A program made the translations under genes and the position numbers. From Zhongshania aquatica (GTDB taxonomy: Bacteria > Pseudomonadota > Gammaproteobacteria > Pseudomonadales > Spongiibacteraceae), in assembly GCF_027257955.1 (NCBI RefSeq), contig NZ_JANZNQ010000001.1, forward strand, positions 1 through 64,000: a stretch of 64,000 bases of DNA, written 5' to 3'. Positions within the stretch are counted from its first letter, which is position 1, and each line of letters starts with the position of its first letter. Of this stretch, positions 34,662-44,453 are shown piece by piece. A model generated the notes under the pieces. It did not search any database. It saw only the letters and a list, made by a program, of their open reading frames with translations, and was not told the origin of the DNA.

Positions 34662-35891
34662 GTGCAAACTGACTCAAATAATTACGACGTGATCATTCTT
34701 GGTGCCGGTGCATCAGGATTGATGTGCGCGCTCACCGCCGCACAACGGGGTCGCCGAGTATTGGTTTTAGAGAAAGCCAACAAGGTGGGTAAAAAAATCC
34801 TCATGTCTGGCGGCGGACGCTGCAACTTCACCAACCATTTTGTCGGCGCCGAGAATTTTATTTCTAACAACAGCCATTTTTGTAAAGCCGCACTGAACCG
34901 CTACACCCAGTGGGATTTCATCGGGATGGTGGAACGCTACCAAATACCCTACGAAGAACGTCGCCACAGCCAACTATTTTGTCTGAATTCAGCCAAAGAC
35001 ATTCTCAATATGCTGCTCGACGAATGTGCCAATGCGGGCGCCGAAATCCGCAGCCACGCTGAGCTAGTTTCAGTATCGACAGCTGAGCCAAATGACGCAA
35101 GCTCGTCTCGCTATCAACTAGTCGTAAATCAACAAAACACAGCACATGAGTTTACTTGCGAATCACTTGTTGTCGCCACGGGTGCGCTTTCTATACCCAC
35201 TCTCGGCGGCAGCGGTATCGGTTACGACATTGCCCAGCAATTCGGGCTAAAGCTGACTAAGCGCCATGCCGGTTTGGTGCCCTTTATGTTCAGCGACTCA
35301 ATGAAGCAGCTATGCGAAAAGCTGGCGGGCCTCGCCCTAGAAGTCGAGCTAAGCGCTAATAAAATCAGCTTCACCGAAAACATACTATTCACCCACCGTG
35401 GTATTTCTGGTCCTGCGGCCTTGCAGGTTTCCAACTACTGGAACCCAGGTGACACTATTACTCTCGACTTATTGCCCGGTGTCAACGCCGCCGAATGGCT
35501 GCTAAACGCCAAACAGAACCAAACAAAAAATCTACTGAGAACGGTGCTGAGCCACAAGCTATCGAAAGGCTTAGTCGCCGAGCTGCAATGGCTTTGGTGG
35601 CATGAACACGCTGAAAAACCCATGGCTGAATTTTCAGACAAGCAACTCATTAGCATCGGCGAAAGGCTAAATAGCTGGCAACTGAAACCTTCCGGCACCG
35701 AAGGCTACCGCACTGCAGAGGTGACCCGCGGCGGGGTAGATACCGCAGGGATTAGCTCGAAAACCATGGAAGCCAAGGATCAGGCTGGACTGTATTTCAT
35801 CGGCGAGGTTCTAGACGTGACCGGCTGGCTAGGTGGATTCAATTTTCAGTGGGCGTGGTCCTCTGAGTATAGCGCGGGACTGGCAGTATAG
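34662..35891 (+). CDS. YhiN/HI0933 (BaiN-like) flavoprotein
   Basis: NAD(P)/FAD-dependent oxidoreductase of the HI0933 family. The FAD-binding Rossmann motif VIILGAGASGLMCA opens the protein, followed by LEKANKVGKKILMSGGGRCNFTN, a conserved stretch of this family. C-terminal GYRTAEVTRGGVDTAGIS and GEVLDVTGWLGGFNFQWAWSSG-like sequence (Ser-Ser-Glu here) are also family-typical. I choose GTG 34662 (409 aa) instead of the TTG at 34605 because the family begins just before the Rossmann strand. Physiological substrate is generally unknown; BaiN acts in bile-acid dehydroxylation in some gut bacteria. Confidence 0.9.
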   Translation: MQTDSNNYDVIILGAGASGLMCALTAAQRGRRVLVLEKANKVGKKILMSGGGRCNFTNHFVGAENFISNNSHFCKAALNRYTQWDFIGMVERYQIPYEERRHSQLFCLNSAKDILNMLLDECANAGAEIRSHAELVSVSTAEPNDASSSRYQLVVNQQNTAHEFTCESLVVATGALSIPTLGGSGIGYDIAQQFGLKLTKRHAGLVPFMFSDSMKQLCEKLAGLALEVELSANKISFTENILFTHRGISGPAALQVSNYWNPGDTITLDLLPGVNAAEWLLNAKQNQTKNLLRTVLSHKLSKGLVAELQWLWWHEHAEKPMAEFSDKQLISIGERLNSWQLKPSGTEGYRTAEVTRGGVDTAGISSKTMEAKDQAGLYFIGEVLDVTGWLGGFNFQWAWSSEYSAGLAV

Positions 35892-35979
35892 GAACTGCCC
35901 TGAATACACCACTCAACACATCGGCCCGAGCACCATTGCCGTATAGCTCCCACGTCTCGTAGATAGTGAAGCTAGCAAT

Positions 35980-36732
35980 ATGATCACAACGCCAAACGCA
36001 GCAACTACCCTCGTCATTGGCGCCAGCGGTGCACTGGCGTCGGCCTGCATAAACGCGACGAGCAACATGCCGGATACCGGCAATATCATTGCCATCAGTA
36101 GACAAAACTTATCAGAGCGGAAAACATCCGTTATCACTTATCTAGAATGCGATAACTCAGACAAAGCAATCAATGAATGTGTAGCTAAACTGGTGCATCT
36201 GCGTGGCAAAATTAACCGCGTCATTATTTGCAATGGCCGACTGCATGGCGATGGCATCAAACCCGAAAAACGTTTGGAAGACCTCAATACCGAGACGATG
36301 CTTGCCATCATGGAAAGTAATACCGTCACCCCGCTGCTGTGGATCAAAGCGCTAGCACCATTATTAAAATCCGAGCACGCTTGTGTGCTAGCGGTATTTA
36401 GTGCCCGCATCGGCAGTATCGGCGACAACCATCTGGGTGGCTGGTATAGCTATCGCATGTCGAAGGCGGCCCTAAATATGGGCCTGCGCACTGCAGCCAT
36501 CGAGTATGGCCGTCGTGCTAAAAATGTTCGGCTTATCGCCTTTCATCCCGGCACCACCGACTCGCCGCTGTCGCGCCCTTTTCAGGCGGGTGTACCCAAA
36601 GGCAAATTATTCACCCCTGACTTTGTCGCAAATAGCCTACTCAAATTAATGCAACAAACCGCGGAGGAGACAAACACCAGCGCGGCGGAAGCGGTGTTTA
36701 TCGACTGGGATCACAAAACTATTCCGTGGTAG
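35980..36732 (+). CDS. SDR family oxidoreductase, C-factor (CsgA)-like
   Basis: 250-aa short-chain dehydrogenase. The N-terminal dinucleotide motif is VIGASGALA (TGxxxGIG-like), the NNAG position reads CNGRLH, and the catalytic Tyr/Lys pair is in YSYRMSKAALNM with Ser in FSARIGSI. This belongs to the CsgA-like subgroup. It lies between two flavoprotein genes on the same strand, with a 34-bp gap to the next, so it may be co-transcribed. Substrate unknown. Confidence 0.9.
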   Translation: MITTPNAATTLVIGASGALASACINATSNMPDTGNIIAISRQNLSERKTSVITYLECDNSDKAINECVAKLVHLRGKINRVIICNGRLHGDGIKPEKRLEDLNTETMLAIMESNTVTPLLWIKALAPLLKSEHACVLAVFSARIGSIGDNHLGGWYSYRMSKAALNMGLRTAAIEYGRRAKNVRLIAFHPGTTDSPLSRPFQAGVPKGKLFTPDFVANSLLKLMQQTAEETNTSAAEAVFIDWDHKTIPW

Positions 36733-36766
36733 AATCCCGCGCTTTCCAGCACACCGCGACACCCTC

Positions 36767-38428
36767 ATGCTTAGACTCAATGATCTTAAACTGCCCCTTG
36801 CGCACGATGACTCTGCACTGCGCAAATCCATTGTCGCCAGACTAGGCATTCAAGACGCAGATCTAAGCGCAGTATCTATCTTCAAACGCAGTTACGATGC
36901 GCGAAAAAAAGGCGACATCCAATTAATTTATCAGCTGGATATCAGTCTCAGTGACAAGCTAGAAACAGAACTGCTAGCTCGCTTTGATGGTAAATCCTTT
37001 CTTAGCCCAAGCCCCGATACCAGCTATAAATTTGTCGCCCAGGCACCGAGTGACTTCCCCGCAGCAGAGCAACAACGGCCCGTTATTATCGGCTTTGGCC
37101 CCTGTGGTATTTTAGCGGCGTTGGTGCTGGCGCAAATGGGCTTAAAACCAATCGTCTTGGAGCGTGGCCAAGATGTTCGGCAGCGCACCAAAGACACCTG
37201 GGGACTCTGGCGCGAACGCAAGCTCAACACCGAATCCAATGTACAGTACGGCGAAGGCGGCGCGGGTACATTTTCAGACGGCAAGCTCTATAGCCAAGTA
37301 AAAGACCGACGCTTTCTCGGCCGCAAAGTCATGACCGAGTTCGTTAAAGCCGGTGCGCCAGAAGAAATTCTCATGGTCAGCAAACCCCACATCGGCACCT
37401 TTAAACTGGTAAAGATGGTGGAAAATATCCGCGCTGAAATTACACGCCTTGGCGGCGAAATCCGTTTCAATACCAAGGTAGATACGGTTCACCGAGAACC
37501 CGCTGCGGATGGCCAAGGGCAAATCACCGGGCTGACCCTAAACAACGGCGAGTATTTACCAAGCCGTCACGTGGTATTGGCCATTGGCCATAGCGCCCGC
37601 GACACCTTTGAAATGCTGTTAGAACAAGGCGTATATATTGAGCCAAAGCCTTTTTCCATTGGCTTTCGGATCGAGCATCCGCAATCCGTTATCGACAAAG
37701 CCCGATTCGGCGAACAAGCTGGCCACCCAATTTTGGGCGCCGCGGACTATAAACTCGTTCACCACTGCAAAAATGGCCGTAGCGTTTACAGCTTCTGTAT
37801 GTGCCCCGGTGGCACCGTGGTCGCCGCCACCTCTGAAGAGGGTCGCGTTGTCACCAACGGCATGTCCCAATATTCTCGCAATGAGCGCAATGCAAACTCG
37901 GCGATTGTTGTTGGCATAGAGCCGGAAAAAGACTATCCAGAACATGTGCTTGCGGGAATCGATTTACAGCGCTCGCTAGAAACCTTGGCTTACCAGCTCG
38001 GTGGCGAAAACTATAACGCCCCAGCACAACTCGTCGGGGACTATTTACGCAACACGACGTCTACCGAGCTGGCCAGCGTTACACCGTCTTACAAACCCGG
38101 CGTGTCACTGGGCGATCTATCACTCGCGCTACCCGACTTTGCCAACGACGCCATTCGTGAGGCTATTCCCGTTTTCGACAAACAAATCAAAGGCTTCGCG
38201 ATGAACGACGCCATTCTCACCGGCATCGAAACCCGCACCTCATCGCCAATATGTATTAAACGCGGCAAAGACTACCAGAGCTTAAACACCCGCGGCCTCT
38301 ACCCCGCAGGAGAAGGTGCCGGGTATGCTGGCGGAATTTTGTCGGCGGGGATAGACGGCATAAAAGTGGCTGAAGCCGTTGCAATAGATTTACTCAAATT
38401 AGATGTCGCGATACCAGACGGACGCTGA
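36767..38428 (+). CDS. FAD-dependent dehydrogenase, COG2509 type
   Basis: 553-aa flavoprotein of the uncharacterised COG2509 group. An N-terminal ~85-residue domain (MLRLNDLKLPLAHDDSALRK, then SIFKRSYDARKK) is characteristic of the group. The FAD Rossmann motif follows (GFGPCGILAALVLAQMG, then LERG), and the C-terminal GEGAGYAGGILSAGIDG binds flavin. The role of the family is not established, although the fold relates to geranylgeranyl-reductase and DadA-like enzymes. It is well placed to be in one transcript with the preceding SDR. Confidence 0.88.
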   Translation: MLRLNDLKLPLAHDDSALRKSIVARLGIQDADLSAVSIFKRSYDARKKGDIQLIYQLDISLSDKLETELLARFDGKSFLSPSPDTSYKFVAQAPSDFPAAEQQRPVIIGFGPCGILAALVLAQMGLKPIVLERGQDVRQRTKDTWGLWRERKLNTESNVQYGEGGAGTFSDGKLYSQVKDRRFLGRKVMTEFVKAGAPEEILMVSKPHIGTFKLVKMVENIRAEITRLGGEIRFNTKVDTVHREPAADGQGQITGLTLNNGEYLPSRHVVLAIGHSARDTFEMLLEQGVYIEPKPFSIGFRIEHPQSVIDKARFGEQAGHPILGAADYKLVHHCKNGRSVYSFCMCPGGTVVAATSEEGRVVTNGMSQYSRNERNANSAIVVGIEPEKDYPEHVLAGIDLQRSLETLAYQLGGENYNAPAQLVGDYLRNTTSTELASVTPSYKPGVSLGDLSLALPDFANDAIREAIPVFDKQIKGFAMNDAILTGIETRTSSPICIKRGKDYQSLNTRGLYPAGEGAGYAGGILSAGIDGIKVAEAVAIDLLKLDVAIPDGR

Positions 38429-38517
38429 CCCCCAACTCAAATCTAGCGGGCCAACTACCAAAGTCAAAACAAGGTCCGCTATACTCCTTCACACTCAAAG
38501 CAACGCAGAGCGCTGCC

Positions 38518-39270
38518 ATGACGAAATTACTGGTATTCCCCCATTCCCACTTTTGTGAAAAAGCCCGCTGGGCACTAGATTACAAGGGCACCCCCTATAA
38601 AGCTCAGGCGGTAATACCCGGCCTGCACTTAAAGACCATCCCGAAAATTGCGCCGGGCAGTTCGGTGCCGGTGTTAATTCACGACAACGGCGATATCGTG
38701 CAGGGCTCAAGTGAAATCATCGACTACTTAGACATACACTACCCAGACAACCCACTCACCCCCAGTAGCGAGGCGGGCAGAGATGCTTGTCAACAAATTG
38801 AACGCACTATGGATGAGGCTCTGGGAGTAAATATTCGCTGCATTCTGTACAGCGCACTGCTGAATTATCCAGACTTTATCCGCCAATGTTTCACCCACGC
38901 CATGCCTTTTTACAAAAAGCCTTTTTTTCGACCGATTGCGCCGGTGCTGCGCAAAAAGATTTATCAGGTGTATGTTGGCTCACCGGAAAAAGTTGCCCGC
39001 GCAAAAATGATATTTGATGCGGCAATGCACGATATGGCAAAGCGCATCGAAGGCAAGCCCTATTTAGTTGGCGACAGTTTCAGCAGAGCCGACTTATCCG
39101 CGGCCGCTATGCTCTCGCTACTCACCCTGCCACCAGAACATCCCTTCCCATGGGGGCAGATACCTGACCCGGATGCCACCGCGTTTTGCGAGCACTACCG
39201 CGACCATCCGGTATCACAGTGGGTGAATCGTATTTATCGAGAGCACCGCTGGCCTATAAATGTAAAATGA
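38518..39270 (+). CDS. glutathione S-transferase family protein
   Basis: 250-aa GST-like protein. The thioredoxin-fold domain begins LLVFPHSHFCEKARWALDYKG with an HFCEKAR active-site region similar to omega/DHAR-type or YfcG-like enzymes. PVLIHDNGDIVQGSSEIIDYL shows the cis-Pro and glutathione-binding Gln/Ser-Ser. The C-terminal domain carries LVGDSFSRADLSAAAML. It is probably a stress or detoxification enzyme; the substrate cannot be predicted. Confidence 0.88.
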   Translation: MTKLLVFPHSHFCEKARWALDYKGTPYKAQAVIPGLHLKTIPKIAPGSSVPVLIHDNGDIVQGSSEIIDYLDIHYPDNPLTPSSEAGRDACQQIERTMDEALGVNIRCILYSALLNYPDFIRQCFTHAMPFYKKPFFRPIAPVLRKKIYQVYVGSPEKVARAKMIFDAAMHDMAKRIEGKPYLVGDSFSRADLSAAAMLSLLTLPPEHPFPWGQIPDPDATAFCEHYRDHPVSQWVNRIYREHRWPINVK

Positions 39271-39364
39271 ACGCAATAAGCCCAAGCCCCAAACGCGCGA
39301 ATAGCTTAGAATAGAGTCTACCTAGAAAGCCAAATATCCACAGAACACATATAAAGGTTACTGC

Positions 39365-39907
39365 ATGGCATCGTTGCAAGAGCAGCTTCTCAAAGCAGGC
39401 ATGGTCGATAAAAAGAAGGCCAAGCAAATCAGCCAAGAAAAACGTAAACAAGCAAAAGTGGCCAAGGGCACTGGCGCGGTTATTGTTGACGAAGGTAAAG
39501 AAGCAGCAAAACGCGCACTGGCCGAAAAGGCCGAGCGCGACCGCGAAATGAATCGCCTTCGTCAGGCTGAGGCCGACAAAAAAGCAATTCACGCTCAGAT
39601 CATTCAGCTCATTACACTGAACAAAATTGATCGTCGCGACGGCGAGGTTGCCTATCAATTTACCGACGGTAAAAAGATCAAAAAGCTCTATGTCGATGCG
39701 CTTTTGCAAACCCAATTAATCAAGGGCGTGATCGCCTTGGTTAAATTGAAGGAAGGCTACGAGCTAGTCCCCGCCGCCATCGCTGACAAGATCAAACAGC
39801 GCGATGAAACCGTGGTGCTTGTACATAACACCAAACCGGTAAATGACGCAGTAGAGGAAGACGATCCTTATGCAGCCTACCAAATCCCCAACGACCTAAT
39901 GTGGTAA
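39365..39907 (+). CDS. DUF2058 (YaiL-type) protein
   Basis: 180 aa, widespread in gammaproteobacteria. It is highly charged, with a Lys/Ala-rich coiled coil at about 8-75 (KKAKQISQEKRKQ, then EKAERDREMNRLRQAE) followed by a small domain containing VAYQFTDGKKIKKLYVD and ending YAAYQIPNDLMW. A nucleoprotein or polynucleotide-associated role is usually noted for the family without proof. Its stop codon TAA is in the same frame as recQ downstream. Confidence 0.88.
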   Translation: MASLQEQLLKAGMVDKKKAKQISQEKRKQAKVAKGTGAVIVDEGKEAAKRALAEKAERDREMNRLRQAEADKKAIHAQIIQLITLNKIDRRDGEVAYQFTDGKKIKKLYVDALLQTQLIKGVIALVKLKEGYELVPAAIADKIKQRDETVVLVHNTKPVNDAVEEDDPYAAYQIPNDLMW

Positions 39908-39913
39908 CACGCT

Positions 39914-42067
39914 ATCCTACACACTGACACCAACAACACCGACGACGCCGCTCTACACATTCTGCAAACCGTCTACGGTTACGATGCGTTTCGCAACCAG
40001 CAAGCAGACATCGTAAACCACGTCGTTAACGGTGGTGACGCCCTAGTGCTCATGCCCACGGGCGGCGGTAAATCTCTGTGTTTTCAGGTGCCCGCATTGG
40101 TTCGCAGCGGCACCGCTGTTGTTGTCTCGCCGTTGATTGCACTAATGCAAGATCAGGTCATGGCCCTGCGCCAGAACGGCATTAAAGCGGCATTTTTGAA
40201 TTCCAGCCAAAGTGGCATGGAAGTGAACGGCGTTGAAACTGCGCTGATGAATGGCGAACTCGATTTGCTATACGTCGCGCCCGAACGCCTCATGATGCCC
40301 CGTATGCTCGACCTGCTAAGCCAAGCGCCGCTGGCGCTATTCGCCATTGATGAAGCCCACTGCGTATCACAGTGGGGTCACGATTTTCGGCCAGAATACA
40401 TCAAGCTTTCTATTCTGCACGAGCGCTTTCCCGACATACCCCGCATCGCCCTAACTGCCACCGCCGACGGCCCAACCCAGCGGGAAATTATCGAACGACT
40501 TTCACTGCAGGAAGCGCGGGTATTCAACGACGGTTTTGACCGGCCCAATATTCGTTACCGCATAACGGAAAATCAGGGCAACGCCCGAGAACAACTACTT
40601 CGTTTTATTTTGAACGAGCATGAAGGCGAAGCCGGTATTGTATATTGCCTGTCACGCAAACGGGTAGACGAAGTCGCGCAATGGCTCAGCAGTAAAGGCA
40701 TGACCGCACTGCCCTACCACGCCGGATTAGGCAACGAAATACGCCAGCAACATCAGGAACGATTCCTGCGTGAAGACGGCGTGATTATCGTCGCGACGAT
40801 TGCCTTCGGCATGGGCATCGACAAACCCGATGTACGTTTTGTCGCCCATTTGAATTTACCCAAAAGCATCGAAGCCTATTATCAGGAAACCGGCCGCGCT
40901 GGCCGTGACGGCTTAGCTGCCGACGCATGGATGGCCTACGGTCTGCAAGACGTCATTACCCTGCGACAAATGCAGGGTAACTCCACCGCTGAAGAAGGCC
41001 GCAAACGCCTAGAGCAACACAAACTCGATGCCATGCTCGGCCTCTGTGAACTCACTACCTGTCGCCGCCAAGCGCTGCTGCGCTACTTCGATGACAATTT
41101 AGATCAGCCCTGCGGCAACTGCGACAACTGCCTCACACCGCCGGAAACATGGGACGCCACCCTCGCCGCCCAAAAAGCGCTGTCGTGTGTATATCGGACC
41201 GGTCAGCGTTTTGGCGTGAGTTATTTAGTCGACGTTTTGCTGGGCAAAGAACACGAGCGTATTAGCCAATTTGGTCACGACAAAATTTCGACTTACGGCA
41301 TTGGCAGCGAACTAAACGCCACCGAATGGCGAACCTTATATCGGCAAATCATAGCCCGAGGATTACTCAAGGTAGACGTAGAAGGTTATGGCAGCGTACA
41401 ACTCACCGATAGCGCCAGACCCGTTCTAAAAGGTGACGAACAACTGACCTTACGGAAAATGGTCAAGGTCAGCAAAAAAAACAAAGAACGCAAAAATCGG
41501 TCTTTCTCTGGCCCGGAGAGCAACACCTTGTGGGACGCCCTGCGCGAACACCGCAAGGCACTGGCCAGCGAACAAGGCATTCCCGCGTATATGATTTTCC
41601 ACGACGCCACCATCGCCGAAATGACCGAGCGCCAACCCCAAACACTTGAGCAGCTAGGCCGCATATCCGGTATTGGCGAGAAAAAATTAGACAACTATGG
41701 ACAAGGATTTTTAGACGTCATTCTGGCCAATGCGGGAAACAGCGGCGACCAAAACGATGATATTAACGACACTGCGGCCAATAGCATCATGCTGCTAAAA
41801 CAGGGCAACACAGCGGAAGATATCGCTAGCCAACGCAAGCTGTCTATCAACACCATCTATAGCCATCTTTGCCAAGGTATCAGCAATGGCGAACTCGTAC
41901 TTAGCGATGTAATCACCCTCGACGACACGCAAATAAAAGAAATACTATTTGCTTTTGAATTGAGCGACGACGGCAAAATGAAAACCGTCTTTGAATCCCT
42001 AGATGGCGAGTACGATTACACTATTTTGAAATGTGTGAAGGCGTCGTTGAGTAGCTATTCGGGATAA
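39914..42067 (+). CDS. recQ: ATP-dependent DNA helicase RecQ, non-standard start
   Basis: 3'-5' DNA helicase of recombination repair. From the first Met available (40046) the protein is 673 aa and begins at MPTGGGKS, the Walker A motif itself. The conserved Q-motif that must precede it is encoded upstream in frame ([19 protein letters not shown]), back to the DUF2058 stop codon, but no ATG or TTG lies there and the only GTG is two codons before 40046. I start it at ATC 39914; ATT and CTG codons also occur. Further domains: [17 protein letters not shown], helicase C, zinc Cys set CGNCDNC, RQC, HRDC (about 535-600 of the 673) and a C-terminal HTH_40-type domain. The start is uncertain; the rest is not. 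Confidence 0.9.
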   Translation: MLHTDTNNTDDAALHILQTVYGYDAFRNQQADIVNHVVNGGDALVLMPTGGGKSLCFQVPALVRSGTAVVVSPLIALMQDQVMALRQNGIKAAFLNSSQSGMEVNGVETALMNGELDLLYVAPERLMMPRMLDLLSQAPLALFAIDEAHCVSQWGHDFRPEYIKLSILHERFPDIPRIALTATADGPTQREIIERLSLQEARVFNDGFDRPNIRYRITENQGNAREQLLRFILNEHEGEAGIVYCLSRKRVDEVAQWLSSKGMTALPYHAGLGNEIRQQHQERFLREDGVIIVATIAFGMGIDKPDVRFVAHLNLPKSIEAYYQETGRAGRDGLAADAWMAYGLQDVITLRQMQGNSTAEEGRKRLEQHKLDAMLGLCELTTCRRQALLRYFDDNLDQPCGNCDNCLTPPETWDATLAAQKALSCVYRTGQRFGVSYLVDVLLGKEHERISQFGHDKISTYGIGSELNATEWRTLYRQIIARGLLKVDVEGYGSVQLTDSARPVLKGDEQLTLRKMVKVSKKNKERKNRSFSGPESNTLWDALREHRKALASEQGIPAYMIFHDATIAEMTERQPQTLEQLGRISGIGEKKLDNYGQGFLDVILANAGNSGDQNDDINDTAANSIMLLKQGNTAEDIASQRKLSINTIYSHLCQGISNGELVLSDVITLDDTQIKEILFAFELSDDGKMKTVFESLDGEYDYTILKCVKASLSSYSG

Positions 42068-42110
42068 TTAATAAAAACACGCATGGCTAATGCGCACTAA
42101 ATACAGTGAA

Positions 42111-42141
42111 GATCATGGAGTACCGCCCCGTGATCTTCAAT
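42111..42141. terminator. hairpin between convergent recQ and TonB receptor genes
   Basis: GAAGATCATGG pairs with CCGTGATCTTC (one G-U pair) around a 9-nt loop. There is no strong T run on either side, so it is only a possible terminator. Confidence 0.4.
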
Positions 42142-42177
42142 CTTTGATTTAGCTTTCCACGTTATTATCAACACTTT

Positions 42178-44247
42178 TTAAAAACGATATTTCAAGCGAG
42201 CCAAGTACGTACGCTCAGGCTCTCGGACAACCCCACTGAATGAACCGGGAGAGAAATATTCTTCGTCGAATGCATTGTCAACCAGCACATCCAATTGCAA
42301 TGATTCGCTAATGGTGTAGTAAACACCAGCATCGACAAGGGTGTAGGCAGGCAACTCGAAACTACTTTCGCTGTCACCAGCACGCTCGCTCAAATACGTC
42401 ACCGTACCGCCTACACTTAAGCCGGGAACGCTGACTATGCTATAGCGGCTCTGCAAGGAAAAAGTGCGCTTTGGCACATTCACAAATGGTTTACCTTCCA
42501 ACTCGGGATCATCGCTACGTAAAATTTCTGTATCAGTGAATCCATAGGCCGCAGCAAGATACCAGTTTGCGTTGACATATCCACCCACGGACAGCTCCAC
42601 ACCCTTGGAGCGGGCGCGCCCTTTAGCAACTTCAAAATCATCATCGAGAGGGTCTTCGATGGCAATATTGTCTTTGGTGATAAGGAAACCGGCAGCGTTG
42701 ATAGAGAGGCCACCCACCTGAATTCGTAAACCCGCTTCATACTGAACACCTTCCTCGGCCTCCAACGGTTTAGCGCCTGATGTTGTTCCTTGCTGAGGTA
42801 CGAAAGATTCACTGCGGTTAGCATACAACGACGTCGCGTCGCTCAGGTCGTAGACGATACCGAACTGAGTCGTCCAATCAGTTTGCGATATTTCGTCTAT
42901 AGAGGAAGTAGTATTCAGATTATCGAACGTCTCTTGTGATTGCTCGGAATCGATATAACGCAAGCCAGCCAACAAGTGCCACTGCTCTGTGATGGTAATC
43001 CGGTTCTGAAGGAATAACGCTGCAACGTCGTCGTCTTGCCGTAATGTTCGGTCGCGCCCCAAATTACCGTCGTTCAGATTCACCGGGCCGTATTGTGGAT
43101 CATACAGATCGATAGGGTCGATGAAATAAATCTGGGTAGGACGGGACAGATTTCCGCTACGATAATCAAGACCGGCGGTAAATCGGTGACTTAGTGAACC
43201 GGTCTCCAACTCACCACTGATATCCAATATAAAGTTATGATCTTTTTTGTAGCTATCAACGCCGGCAAAGACGATACGATTGAGCGTTCGCAAGTCAGCA
43301 TCTAGGCCGAACGGCGCTTGCTCACGAAAGTCTGCATCGTTTCGCAGGTAGGTATAGCTGGCCCGCGCCTGAATACGATCAGTAACGTCGTGGGTAAGGC
43401 GTATATTAATATTTTCAGAATTGCGCTCGGTAAAGCTATCCTTCCCTGCCGGATTGAAATCCTTATCGTAATCACCGTTGGGATTAGGACTAATGGCACC
43501 CTCAACTGGAGTGCCGCCATTTATCGCGGCCCACTCATTGCGAGAGACACTGCCTTCGATTGTCAACTCAGTCTTGTCGGATAAATCGATGGCGACATTA
43601 GGCGCGATAAACAAGTGCTCATGACCCAAGAAGTCAATGAAGGAGTCACTATCTTGATAAGCAACGTTGAGGCGGGCGCGAACACTGTCACTGATAGGGC
43701 CGGTCACGTCCAACGTGCTGCGCTTTCGGCCATAGCTACCGACCTCAAATCCGAGTGCGCCTTGGAATTCAGACAACGGTTGCTTGGTAACCACGTTTAT
43801 CGTACCGCCAGGTTCCATTTGGCCGTAGAGTACTGCTGAGGGGCCTTTTAGTACTTCAATACGCTCCACATTGGCCAGATCGGTTGGATGGTCTGTTTGG
43901 GTAAAACCTAAGCCATTGGTAGACTGCTCTGCGTTAAAGCCGCGAAACAAGTAATCGTCTGCAAACATATCTTGAGACGAGCCGGAGCGCGAGGCTGTGG
44001 GAACCAAGCGCAGCACATCCCCAACCGTATCGAATAGACCGATATCGAACGTTTCCTCATCGTATAAGGACACTGTTTGCGGAATGGTTTTGAGAGTGTC
44101 GTTTTGATGACGGCCATAAACGTTGACGATCTCCAATGCCAGTTCTTTAGCCCCTCTACTACTTTGATTATTCACGTCTTGTGCTGCCACCGTAGATATT
44201 CCGGTCGCCATCACAATGGCTAGATAAGATTTGCTGAAAGGCAGCAT
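42178..44247 (-). CDS. TonB-dependent siderophore receptor
   Basis: Outer-membrane siderophore receptor of the FhuA/FpvA-like type. Starting at ATG 44247, which has GGAG 9 bp upstream, the 689 aa have a signal peptide (LPFSKSYLAIVMATGISTVAAQ). An upstream ATG at 44337 would add 30 aa but not a better signal. The plug shows TIPQTVSLYDEET, VERIEVLKGPSAVLYGQMEPGG and VVTKQP, typical for siderophore receptors; the barrel ends YLARLKYRF with terminal Phe. A Fur-like site lies upstream and a PepSY iron-associated membrane protein is divergent, so ferric-siderophore import under iron limitation is expected. The siderophore is unknown and no biosynthesis genes are here. Confidence 0.94.
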   Translation of the reverse strand: MLPFSKSYLAIVMATGISTVAAQDVNNQSSRGAKELALEIVNVYGRHQNDTLKTIPQTVSLYDEETFDIGLFDTVGDVLRLVPTASRSGSSQDMFADDYLFRGFNAEQSTNGLGFTQTDHPTDLANVERIEVLKGPSAVLYGQMEPGGTINVVTKQPLSEFQGALGFEVGSYGRKRSTLDVTGPISDSVRARLNVAYQDSDSFIDFLGHEHLFIAPNVAIDLSDKTELTIEGSVSRNEWAAINGGTPVEGAISPNPNGDYDKDFNPAGKDSFTERNSENINIRLTHDVTDRIQARASYTYLRNDADFREQAPFGLDADLRTLNRIVFAGVDSYKKDHNFILDISGELETGSLSHRFTAGLDYRSGNLSRPTQIYFIDPIDLYDPQYGPVNLNDGNLGRDRTLRQDDDVAALFLQNRITITEQWHLLAGLRYIDSEQSQETFDNLNTTSSIDEISQTDWTTQFGIVYDLSDATSLYANRSESFVPQQGTTSGAKPLEAEEGVQYEAGLRIQVGGLSINAAGFLITKDNIAIEDPLDDDFEVAKGRARSKGVELSVGGYVNANWYLAAAYGFTDTEILRSDDPELEGKPFVNVPKRTFSLQSRYSIVSVPGLSVGGTVTYLSERAGDSESSFELPAYTLVDAGVYYTISESLQLDVLVDNAFDEEYFSPGSFSGVVREPERTYLARLKYRF

Positions 44248-44300
44248 CAAGTCTTGCTCCTGATTTTCTATTTTGAAAAGATCGGGTATACTACCTTTAA

Positions 44301-44321
44301 TGCAAATGAGAAACAATATCA
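44301..44321 (-). promoter_or_regulatory. putative Fur box
   Basis: The TGCAAATGAGAA half is typical of Fur sites, and the second half (CAATATCA) is degenerate. It lies 54 bp before the siderophore-receptor start and in the divergent gap to the PepSY gene, so it could control both with iron. Confidence 0.55.
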
Positions 44322-44453
44322 CTAGCATTAGCAACAAAGAATCTCGTAATGATGTGAACTGTCAACGGATTTACATTTGAGTGAAACGAATAAAGAAAAA
44401 AACGCCTGCAACAGCTACCGCCCACCCTTAACAACCCTCCCCGGATTAATAAG

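Noticed and set aside
39365-42067. DUF2058-RecQ as a single fused gene with stop-codon readthrough
   Set aside because: Both halves are complete families and a TAA with no readthrough context separates them; a rare start is simpler. It is kept only as an alternative.
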